From assembly GCA_026261815.1 (NCBI GenBank), contig JAMPIT010000417.1:8527501-8591500 (forward strand): a stretch of 64,000 nucleotides of DNA, written 5' to 3'. The DNA is from Monarcha castaneiventris obscurior (taxonomy: Eukaryota > Chordata > Aves > Passeriformes > Monarchidae). Numbering within the stretch: position 1 is the stretch's first letter; each line of letters opens with the position of its first letter. The translations under genes were made by a program, and so were the position numbers. The notes under the pieces were generated by a model that did no database searches, was not told the DNA's origin, and worked only from the letters and a program-made list of their open reading frames with translations. This document shows, one piece after another, positions 1 through 13,450 of the stretch.

Positions 1-2
1 CC

Positions 3-3786
<3,784 letters not shown>

Positions 3787-3843
3787 CCTCACCCCCACCT
3801 CCCCCACGGCGTGCAGGGACTGCCGCAGGTGCTGCCTGTCGGA

Positions 3844-3864
3844 GAATGCCGGGATCTGTAGTTT
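3844..3864 (-). promoter_or_regulatory. ZNF143/THAP11 (SBS)-type motif
   Basis: Read on the minus strand this is AAACTACAGATCCCGGCATTC, close to the known SBS consensus ACTACAATTCCCAGCATGC. It lies just upstream of the KCTD17 start codon and on the same strand as the gene. Confidence 0.6.
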
Positions 3865-4148
3865 ATCTGCCTCTCCCTCCGCTGCAGCCGTGTTTCCCGG
3901 GGGCCAGGTTCTTCCCTGTGACTACCAAGGGAGTCCTGAGAGGAGGAAGTTTGCTCGGTGCTGGAGGATTATCACTGCGGCTCTTGGGGCGGGCCAAGCC
4001 ACAGCTCCACAGCGCTGGCACTCCCTGGCTTTTCCCTGTTCCTGTTTTCACAAACCACGGGCCGGCCAGCACTCCGGAGGTGCAGGGCGTTATGCAAAAA
4101 TCGTCGGCGTTTATTCCCATAGACATCCTCTCTGGCTCATTAAAAGGT

Positions 4149-4165
4149 TCTGGGAACTGTAGTTT
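4149..4165 (-). promoter_or_regulatory. ZNF143/THAP11 (SBS)-type motif
   Basis: The minus strand reads AAACTACAGTTCCCAGAA, an almost exact core of the SBS motif. It is in the same orientation as the copies at 3844-3864 and 4189-4207. Confidence 0.6.
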
Positions 4166-4188
4166 CACACGGATATGCACAAAAGGGT

Positions 4189-4207
4189 GATGGGAACTGT
4201 AGTTTTC
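4189..4207 (-). promoter_or_regulatory. ZNF143/THAP11 (SBS)-type motif
   Basis: The minus strand reads AAAACTACAGTTCCCATCA. It lies 40 bases from the previous copy and shares the core ACTACAGTTCCCA. A weaker relative (TACAGTTCCCAGAAG on the minus strand) occurs at 4507-4522. Confidence 0.58.
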
Positions 4208-4251
4208 CCAGCTCGCTGTTCCTGCAGTGAGGATGCTGTAACGAAAGGGAC

Positions 4252-4587
4252 ATGACCCAAGCCCTGCGGCTGGTACTCTGCCTGCTTCCAGTCCTGGGTC
4301 TTGTCTGCAAGCTTCCTCGGAGACAGGCAGCACAACCTGCTCGCTGGCAGAGGGCAGATCAAGCCCCTCAGCGCTGTACTTCACAGCATTCCCTTCAGGA
4401 CTTCCATTACCCCAGGCTCACCACTCAGTGCCGGGTCACTTGCCATACTTTCTTGCAGAAAAATATGCAGACAGTTGCCTTCTCGCTAACATACGTAGTG
4501 ACGCTTCTGGGAACTGTATTCTGGATCTGCATGAAGTGCTGGCAGGGGACAGGAACAGTTCTTCTTCCAGCTCAGAGGAGTTGCTGA
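4252..4587 (+). other. ATG open frame of 111 codons, divergent from KCTD17; function unknown
   Basis: The frame starts about 50 bases beyond the ZNF143-type motif pair and runs away from KCTD17. Its N-terminus (MTQALRLVLCLLPVLGLVC) looks like a signal peptide. A second hydrophobic stretch lies near residues 76-94 (VAFSLTYVVTLLGTVFWICM). I recognise no family, I know of no gene here in mammals, and the length is compatible with chance. It is listed as a possible product of divergent transcription and is not a firm gene. Confidence 0.15.
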
Positions 4588-6434
4588 CTCAGCAAACTCC
4601 CCCTCCGCTGCTCTACCAGCACAAACCCCCCGCGTCCTGCCCCTGAGCTCCTGCCACCCCTGGTTGCGTCTGGGCAACAGAGAACTCAGACTGTAACTCA
4701 GCTCTGTGGAGCTTTTACCTCTGCCCCAGGCACGTATCGCGGGCCGAGGCCGATGTGCCAATCCCGTGTTACGGAATCCAGCCCTGCCTCTGTCCCTCGC
4801 TCCTGCCAGGCCGAGCCTGGTGCTCAGCAGTTCATGCCCCAGGGGACTCTGTCCAAACACACTCCTTGGCACGGACACAGCCTGAACAAGCTCTCTCTCC
4901 GGCAGCTCTGCTTTTCCCGCTCCCACCTAAGCACAGCTGTGCTTGCCAGCGGCTCAAGCACATTACAAATGGAAAGGAAAGGAAAGGCTGGTGTTTCACC
5001 CCACTGTGGCTCAAAACCTTCCTCCACCTAAGCAACTTCCTGGTTCTTCCTTGACAGGGCAATGTAGCACCGCAGACATACAACATTTTATTTTTCTTGC
5101 ATTTAGATCTTTCTGCCTTTTGAGGTGGGGCATTATTGAGTGAAGAGGCTGGGTAAAGAGAAACAAGTTTTACTCTTACATCCCTTTTCTTCTCATCCTT
5201 CTTTCTTCTTTGACTTGCAAATCATTCCCTTTTATCACAACAGGAAAAAGCAGCACCACCCTTCCCCCAGATCACCCAGGATTTCCTTCACAAAGACGGC
5301 ATGTGTACTTTGCTCCTTCTGTGGATGAGTGCCAAGGGAAGGAGAGGAAGAGAGGGTAACACAGAAAAGGTTTCAAGATTGCTGACCTTCAGCTAATTTA
5401 AGCACAGGAACAATCCAGCTGCTCCAGGGTATAAATTCAAATAATTTTGAACCAGCGCTAGAGTGACCATTAACAGAGAGAGCATGAAAAAAGATTTTTT
5501 CTACCTATACAGAGCAGGCTCTGGCTAAAACTACTGCCCAGCCCTTGGACCAGTCTCCACTGAGCAGTAAAGTGCATCAAAGATGCTCACACTAACACTG
5601 ACCCAAGCTGAAGCATCACACAGTGCAATACAGCTCTGGGCTGTCATACTGCTGTCCTCCTAGTTCTGGCTCTGAGTCAAACCACAGCAAATTGGAGACC
5701 TCTGCCCTGCACTCTGGTGTGTGAGGACTGCAGGGCCCTGTCTGTACTGGCTGCAGCTCCAGCACAGAACTGGGATAAGGACTGTGGCTCTCCGATATGA
5801 ATACAGCAGTTGGGTGGCAGCCTATAGCCCCTTATCTCCCCCTCCAAGAAATCTGCCCTGCCTTCACTTTTTTCCCTCTTTTACCACGGGTTCACCCTCT
5901 CCTTTTCGTCCTCTCACAGCCCCTCAGCCTCTTGCTGCATTTTAGGGTCCATCTCTTGTTCTCAACACCTTCTCTTCCAATCTCCTCCCTGACAATACCA
6001 CTCACGAGTCCAGGGTGGTCTATATTGAAGGCATAGTTTATTTCATCAATACCAGTCTCCACTGGTGGCTGGAACCTCAAGTCTTGCTTACCCCAGGGCC
6101 ATGGGGTGAAAAGTTAATTGCTAAATCTAAAGAGACATAGGAAATATGTCAAGGAGCACCACTTCCAACACCAGAGCCTTCTCTTCTGCACCACACAGCA
6201 AAAAATTCATTGGAAACCCACCAGATATGGGGTTTCCCCACAGCATGTGAAAATCCTCTTTAGAAAGAAGACAGAGTGGGGTGAGTTACCAACTGAAATG
6301 TTCTGATGAGTTGTTGGTGTGGGCTAAATATAGACCTGATTGCACACCATCACCAGATGTAGTTCTGAGATGCAGTCCTTGTTAAGCTCCGCTAAAACCA
6401 AGCAACAGAATACAGGAGAGGTAAGTTTAAACAA

Positions 6435-6512
6435 TCGGTGGTGTTTGGTCAAAGGTTGGACTTGATTATATCAGTTCTTTCCCAATCTTAATGTTTTATG
6501 ATTCTATGACTT
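6435..6512 (+). repeat. CR1 retroposon 3' end fragment
   Basis: The stretch contains GGTTGGACTTGATTATATC, then TTTCCCAATCTTAATG, and ends in TGATTCTATGAC. This is the usual avian CR1 3' terminus with its ATTCTATG repeat. Only the last 80 or so bases are recognisable, and it is diverged. Confidence 0.7.
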
Positions 6513-9500
6513 GTTCCTCCTGCCTTTATAACTGTCTATAAAACACATGTAGAGAAACAGAGACAAGAGCAAGCAAGAGCTTGCATGGGGCTGTGTGATG
6601 GTGTAGGACCATAGAGCCTGTGAGCACCCAGTGAAATCATGGGGACCATTGCACAGACAGGCTGGGAGCAGGAAAAACTTGACAGCCGCTGGATACTGGG
6701 CTGAACAGGAGCTGAGGAGAACAGAGCAGGGGCTAAACCAGGAGTGTTTTGGTTCAGCAGTCAGGCCTGCAGTGCAATCCTGCAGAAGGTTACACACACT
6801 GCAGTGCTGTGATGAGCCAGCTTGGTACATGGCATATGATGCATCTCTGGCATTGTGGAGCTGCTCTTACAGAACTGTTGGGTTGTGCAGGGATCACCAT
6901 GTGTTGGCACAGACAGTGTCACCACTCTGACAGACTGGGAACACATATTAGGGATTACATGGTATGAGGCACCAAAGAAACCAGGAAGAGCTAGTTGGCA
7001 TGTCCATGTAGGATCAGTGCCACTCTCTTTTCTGCAGGAAGTGGAGAGGGGAAGACAAGTGATGCTCTGACATTTTGCCATTAAGCCGACACTGAATCGG
7101 GCAAATAAAATTCCCTACACTGGACTTGGGGGTGCACACAGTTCAGTAATAGAGTCCAGCACGACTGCCAGCTGAGCCAGGCATACTGGAGCAGGAAGAG
7201 AAAGGCCCCATGGCATGCAGGCAAGTGAATCTTTCTCCAGCTCCTCGTGCTGCATGAGGTCTGTGAGCAATGTACTGGCACTCAAAGCAGTGTGCAAAGT
7301 CTGTGTGTGTACGTGCATCACTCAGAACCTTTGCCAGAAGACTGCTGGGAGAAGGAGACAGAATGGTTGTGTAGCACCCAGTTGTAAGCTGGGACAAGGA
7401 GAGATGGGAGGAACATGAAATGTCCCTGCAGGCAACAGCAATTACCATGGCTCATGCAGTGCTCGGGTCAGTGGTGCTGGTAGAAGAACAGCTGCTTTAG
7501 AATTTGGAAAAGTTTGCAAGGGAACAAAAGGTTTGCTGGGAAATGAAGCATGAAATAGTGCAACCTGATTGCTAGGGAGCAGTATGGAAGGAAGAGGAAG
7601 GCAAGTGGCAAAGAAGACAAGTGAAGAACAGGGGACCACGGGATTACTTTTGACTAGAGCAGACTGTTTTCACAGAATTCCAATCTCCTTCAGGACAAAA
7701 GTATTGCAGATAGTAAAATATACCAATAAACCAATAAAGAGTTTACGTGTTGGCCTGGGATTCTCAAATTTATATACAGAGCCGTAAAAACCCCTAGTCT
7801 CAAGTTAGCCACAGGTCAATGTGACCTTCCTCCTACATCAGGGCTGTTGTTTAGGCTACTTTTTGGCTACCATGAGCCCTATTCCACAAAAGATACGCTA
7901 TTCCCATTTCCCTGTGGCAAATTTTCCACAGGAAAATCATGAGTATTAGTGATTTGCATTATATCTACTTCTCCCCAGTTTTCAGTTCCTATAGGAAACC
8001 CACCCACTGAGTCAGGGACATAAAGATCTGCAGAACATTTATAGTCCTGGTGTAAGTCCCCTCAGCTGTTCCATATGTCCAGTAGCATCTGTTATAGCTC
8101 AAAATAGGTTTTTGCAGTCTCCAGGCTTTGAAAACATTGTCTCTGTCTTCACAACGTTCTCAGTGCTTTGCTTGCATCATGAGAACAGATCTCAACTACA
8201 AGGAGGGGGAACATCAGAAGACACTCTTGGATAGATTTTTGATACATGATATAAGAGAGCATACCCCAGAAAAACAAAGTATCTTGCTGTGGGAAAGAAG
8301 ATCTCAGTTTCTCCTCTGTGGAGAAATCAAGGCAAAGCTAAGCATCCGGGAAAAGACTTGCCAAAAGCTGGGAAGAATCACTGAGATTTTGTAGCGGAAA
8401 ATTCAGCCTGAGAAGGGCAGTTGAGTACTGCCAAGCTTGGCACAAATACCAGCGAGGGGGAAGGGCCCTGCTAGGTGTCATCGAGCCACAGGAGTGAAAT
8501 GCAGAGCGAGGGGAAAGGGAAGTTTTGCACTTAATTTGCAATCTCCAGGTGGATGCCCGGGCTGTGCCACACACCTCCCTGCAACATACAGGACAGAGAA
8601 AAGCATCTCAGTCTCAAGAGGAGCAGAGAGATTCCCACTGACCCCAAGGACTGCTGGGTCAGTGGCAAAAAAGAAACACAGTGCTTAAGATGCATCACCA
8701 AATATCCTGGAAGGACATGCAAGAGACAGCTCCCTGCATCTACTGCAAGTAAGTCTGAAGCAATATGTCAATTTTCCTAATAACTAAAATTTCCTGGAGA
8801 AACAGCAGGCAGAGTACTCGTCTGGCCACATAATCACAAAATCAGCCTCTGTGTACTAAAGGGTCACTTGTTTCAGACCCCTGTGCACCCTGTATGCTCG
8901 GCACTTGCTGCAATGCCAGCCCCAAGTCCCCAGAGAGCTGGGCTATCAGTCTGGATTCAAGCAGGGGAATTGCAGGCTGTCAGTCACTGGGTGGTCAGGC
9001 CGTATGTGTGACTGGGGAGGACAGATGAAGAAATAAACTGGACAGTGAAACTCCAGCTCCCCAGGAGGTGAGCAGAAATAGAGCTTGCATGCATGCAAGC
9101 CAAGGCCAAGAAGAAGCAGCCAAAAGAGGCAAGAGGAAATGCAAAGAATAAACACTCAGCAACAGGGAAGAATCCAGTCCTTGCAGTCAAATCTGTGACA
9201 ATAAGCATCCACTGCATTCCCTAGAAAGGGCAACCCCATCATCCATAGATGTCTACAGGTACCTGTTGCTGCAAGTCCAAGAGAAGAAACCATCTCATTA
9301 ACTTCTAAGCTAACAGAAGGACAGAAGAGATGCAGGCTTCTTTTGTGGGAGGGTTTCTATGGGTTTTTTGTTTAGTTTTGGGCATCTTTTGCAAAGGAGA
9401 AAATCCTAGAGAGAACAAATTCTTGAACATTATTTGGGATACTTGGTGTGTTTTCAACTTTTAGATATAAAAAAAAAAAGCTCTTGGGAAAAATAGGTGC

Positions 9501-9912
9501 CAGTGTGGGTTATTCTCCTGTAGGTCTCAGTTCTGCTAAGTTTTTAGGGGAAGGTTACATGGTAAGAATGAAAATACCCATGTATCCATTTTCCTTTAAG
9601 CGAGCTGACATCCAGCATTTCAAGAACAGAGCTGTAACTGACAACTGTGGACTTTAAGGCCAAAAAGCAAATGGACAAGGACCAAAAGGAGGAAGATGGT
9701 GCAGAGACCCAAGAGAGAGGCATGCCATTGTCCTTCCTGGGTCAAAGAGCTTGTTGAGGATAAGAGGTGTGGTTCTACTCACAGAGAGAAGGAAATAGCT
9801 CATTTGAATCTCACTGTGGACAAAATGATTCCATAAAAACAGAATTCCTGAAAAGGATTCACCCAAGCAACACTCATGTAAGTTCCATTCAGCAGAAGGA
9901 CCTTGAAACAAG

Positions 9913-9918
9913 TTTATT
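9913..9918 (-). terminator. MPST: Candidate MPST polyadenylation signal (AATAAA)
   Basis: AATAAA reads on the minus strand about 660 bases past the MPST stop. No nearer canonical signal was seen. The assignment is inferred from position only. Confidence 0.4.
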
Positions 9919-10293
9919 TACATAATTTAAATCCCAGAATCTCTTCTTTTTCTCAAGGGGGATTTTGGACCATGGGGCTACAAGGCTGGCTAAGTACACA
10001 CTGCAGTTAAGAGTGCAAGCACAAGAAATACAAATCAAGTCTCTAGCCTAAGTGCCAACCTGAAAACCATGTTTGCTCCTTTAACAGCCATGTCTTTCCA
10101 CAAAGTTTTGCACTCAAAATGGCCATAAAGTGCATGGGTGGGACAGAGGCAGAGAGCAGGATTATGAGGCACAGTTACATAAGTGTGACCATCCCGTGAA
10201 TGAACATGATTGAATGTTTTGAGTCAGGAGCTTGGCTCAATTAATTCCCCATGCTGGCAGCAGCACTCTGCCATCCATCTGATATGGTGAAAT

Positions 10294-10410
10294 GGTCACA
10301 GAATCACAGAATGGCTGAGGTTGGAAGTGACCTTGGGATGACATGTGTTCCACCCTATCCATTCAGGCAGGGTTACCTAGAGCTGGCTGCCCAGAACTGC
10401 TGTCACCTTC
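10294..10410 (-). repeat. CR1 retroposon 3' fragment in the MPST 3' region
   Basis: The plus strand reads ATCACAGAATGGCTGAGGTT followed by GGAAGTGACCTT, the reverse complement of a CR1 3' end. A degraded CAGGGTTACCTAGAGC segment follows. If the MPST transcript ends near 9913, this piece lies in its 3' UTR. Confidence 0.7.
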
Positions 10411-10579
10411 ATGCTCCTAAGCAGCAGCAGGGTAAGGAGAAAGTGCCGAAGCACCATGTGCGCATAATTGTTATCCAATGCCTTCATCTCAGGACACTTT
10501 ACCAGGAATGCTAAACCCATCTTTTCCAAATCCTGTTTCAAGGCAAACTACCTGCCCAGCTGGGAGCCAATGCAGGTTA

Positions 10580-12086
10580 TTACACTGTTTTCCCCTTCCC
10601 CTCAGAAATGATATTTTCAGGCTGTGCCCGCATGTACCACTCCACCCAGGCCCCGTCGTACACTGCGACATCTGGCTTGCCACAGAGGTAGGCCCCCAGA
10701 GCCACGTGGCAGGCAGTGACCCCAGAGCCACACGTGGCTACCACCGGCTTTAAGAGGTCCACCTTCTTCTCCTGGAACAGAGTGCGGATCTGCTCAGGGG
10801 TCTTCTCTAAGCCAGACTCTGTGAGGAAATCAGTGAAGGGGATGCTCGTCGACCCAGGGACATGACCAGGCTCAATTCCTGAAGAAAAAACAATACGGAT
10901 AGGAATTAACCTCCATTGTCTGGGACAAGTCTATTGCAAAGCCTATTCTGTTTCACTGGGAGGAATATTTGCTACTTAGTGTATTTTGCTAAAAGGAATA
11001 CATTTATTTCTGTTACACTTTGTTTTGCTAGATTACTGATTGCTCAGGAAGGGTGGCTCTATGTGTAACCTTCATGCTACCACATGGGCACAACCCTGTC
11101 AAGTTCCGTTTTTCCCCCTAGTTCCCTCCACATCTTTCTCCCCATCAGAGCAACCCACACTGATGAAGCACCTGCAAAGGCCGTTCTGAGGGGAAGAGCA
11201 GCACCAGTACTTGAAGAGACCAATGATAATCTTTGGGGTGAATCAAAAGCTATGGTCCTCACCCCAGCCCCTCATGAGGAAAAAAAGATACATGGATTCC
11301 CCATTGCTGAATTTTCAAAGAGTAGCTCCTGCTAGTCAAAAGGACAGGAGGACAGGTGGACACACTGCCTCAAGTCCCATCCCATAAAAGACAGCCATTA
11401 TTTCCCACCATTACCTCTACAGGAGTCAAAGTGATGGGCACCTTAAATTAAGCCCCTCTTTATAATGCCAATGTCTCAGAAGGCACATTACCATCTCGGG
11501 GCTCTGGCTCTACTCCCCGGAACCGTCCTGCAGCGCGGGCATCTACTAGCTGGAAGCGATGGGAATCCAAGTTATCTAAGACATCCTCATAAGTTTTCAC
11601 CAGGGACTTGTCCAAGGTGGCGTGGAACTCAGATGGAGCTACCTGGGTTTTCCCAGAGCTCAGCGCATTCCCCTCTCGCTGCCAATTCTTCAGACCACCA
11701 TCCAGAAGGGAGACAGCTTCATGTCCAAAGACCCGGAACATCCACCACACCCGGGGTGCTGAGAAGAGACCCTGGTCGCTGCCATCATACACCACAACGT
11801 GGGAATCATTCCCCACACCCAGCTTCCCCACATACTCGGCAAAGTCACTAGCCTTGGGCAGCATGTGATCGTAAGGCGAGGTTCGATCACTGCACTGGTC
11901 AATGTCGAAGAAAACCGCACCAGGGATGTGGCGCTCCTCAAACTCCCGCTTCGGATCACGCTTCATCTTCGGCAAATACCAGGATGCATCCACGATTCTC
12001 AAGGCCAGGCCAGCTTGCTGGGACTTGATGGCTTCTGAAAGCCATTTTGCAGACACCAGAGCTCGGTAAAGGAGTTGTTGCGACAT
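10580..12086 (-). CDS. MPST: 3-mercaptopyruvate sulfurtransferase (MPST)
   Basis: Two coding exons, 12086-11492 and 10878-10580, join in phase 1 to give 297 residues, the usual MPST length. The enzyme moves sulfur from 3-mercaptopyruvate (from cysteine via aminotransferases) to thiols or thioredoxin and can yield H2S; it is mitochondrial and cytosolic. There are two rhodanese domains. The N-terminal inactive one includes [25 protein letters not shown] and [13 protein letters not shown]. The C-terminal one carries Cys248 in the loop CGSGVTA, which marks MPST; TST has [23 protein letters not shown] follows. The start at 12086 ([15 protein letters not shown]) matches the family start. An acceptor at 12144 shows a 5' non-coding exon upstream. 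It is head-to-head with its paralogue TST, and the single intron has the same phase and position. Confidence 0.97.
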
Positions 12087-12143
12087 CGCTCCTGAGTCCT
12101 GGCTGGGATTAGCCGATTTCTGGATTCTGCTGGAGTCCACCTG

Positions 12144-12710
12144 ACTGCAGAAGGTAGAAAGTCACACATTAGAGACCGGCCTTTCAAATAGCGACTGGAC
12201 AAAGATGCATTTTGGGACCCGTGTCTGCAGTGAGGTGCTGGCTAAGCCTACAATGAGGGGCTTGAAATGCTCCAGCCCTGAAAGTAGTTTCCGAGAGCTC
12301 ATCCCAAACACTGCCCCGAGAGGGACAGCCACGGCAGTCCTGCCCTGCGCCCAGCCCCACGCAGCCCCTCTGGCCCCATCCAGGGACTCCAACCAGCACT
12401 GACAGCAGCCAGAGGGGAGCGGGGCAGCCCCAGGGACCAAATGCCCCGGGGCGAGGCACGGCCCCACGGCTCTGCCCGTCCCGGAGCACACCTGCAGCCG
12501 GGGCCTCAGCGGGGCCCCGCCGCCGCCCGCTGCGAGCCCCCCGGGCCCGGCGAGGCCGCGGTCCCCGCCGCTTCGCCCCGTACCTCCGCGCTGGGCCTCG
12601 CTGCCCGCCAGCCGCCGCCGCCGCCGGAGGGCGGGAGCGCTCCCGGCGGGCCGGTCCCGGCTGTGCGGCCGCCTCCGTGCCGCCCCTCGGGCCGCGCCTC
12701 CCGCCGCCAT
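12144..12710 (-). promoter_or_regulatory. MPST: Probable MPST 5' non-coding exon and leader
   Basis: A good acceptor (TTCTGCAG) places the start of the MPST coding exon's leader at 12144. Within the CpG island a plausible donor (GCGGAG then GTACGG, exon end 12584) would close a GC-rich first exon. That exon would contain an ATG at 12710 whose frame, after splicing, overlaps the main start and stops near 11999. The exon is inferred from splice consensus only. Confidence 0.4.
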
Positions 12711-13450
12711 TTCGTGTGTGTCGGGCGCCGTCGGGCTCCGTGTGTGTGTCTGTTTGAGGGGAGCGCAGCACCGCGGCCGCGCCCCCGCCGCTCCCCCGAG
12801 ATGGCGCGGCAGGGCCTCAGCCGGGCGCTGGTCACGGCCACCTGGCTGGCGGAGGCGGTGCGGGCCGGGCGGGTGGGCGCCGGCCTGCGGGTGCTGGACG
12901 CCTCCTGGTACCCCCCCAAGGAGCGAAACGCCCGGCAGGAGTTCAAGGAGAGGCACATCCCCGGCGCGTCGTTCTTCGACATCGAGGAGTGCCGGGACAA
13001 GTCCTCCCCGTACGACTTCATGCTGCCCAGCGAGTCCCAGTTCGCCGACTACGTGGGAGGGCTGGGGGTCAGCAATGACACCCACGTGGTGGTGTACGAC
13101 GGGGACGAGGTGGGCACCTTCTACGCCCCTCGAGCCTGGTGGATGTTCCGGGCCTTTGGGCACAAGGAGGTCTCGGTGCTGAACGGTGGCTTCAAGAACT
13201 GGGTGAAGGAGGGGCACCCCGTCACGGCGGAGGTCACCCAGCCCACCCCGGCTGTCTTTAAGGCCAGGCTGAACAAGGCCTTGGTGAAGACTTTTGAGGA
13301 GATGGTACAGAACGTGTCGTCCCTAAAGTTCCAGGTGGTGGATTCCCGCCCCGAGGGCCGGTTTCGGGGGACAGAGCTGGACCAAGGTAATGGAGGTGGG
13401 ACTGGCACCTGCCCCAGAACGGGAGAAATGTCAATACTAGACTGGGAGTA
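12280..13450. promoter_or_regulatory. CpG island, bidirectional MPST/TST promoter
   Basis: This is the most CG-dense stretch of the window. It spans the 715 bases between the two divergent start codons (12086 and 12801) and continues through TST exon 1. It contains long GC-only runs and no obvious TATA box. The head-to-head arrangement implies shared promoter control of both sulfurtransferases. Edges are approximate. Confidence 0.75.

Larger units (their letters stand above)
3865..9912. other. KCTD17-MPST intergenic region; no recognisable gene
   Basis: Apart from the promoter motifs, the 4252-4587 frame and a CR1 tail at 6435-6512, I see nothing gene-like. There is a short GGAAA microsatellite near 4970-4986. 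Open frames here are short and match no family I recognise. The right end is the presumed end of the MPST 3' UTR. Confidence 0.6.

Noticed and set aside
12718..13182. 154-codon plus-strand alternative frame within TST exon 1
   Set aside because: It overlaps the true TST frame and gives an Arg/Pro/Ser-rich product typical of an off-frame reading of GC-rich coding DNA.
12162..13217. 351-codon minus-strand frame over the MPST/TST CpG island
   Set aside because: It is a mirror frame of TST exon 1 and the GC-rich promoter, and its product is low-complexity Gly/Ala/Arg/Pro. It does not join in frame with MPST.
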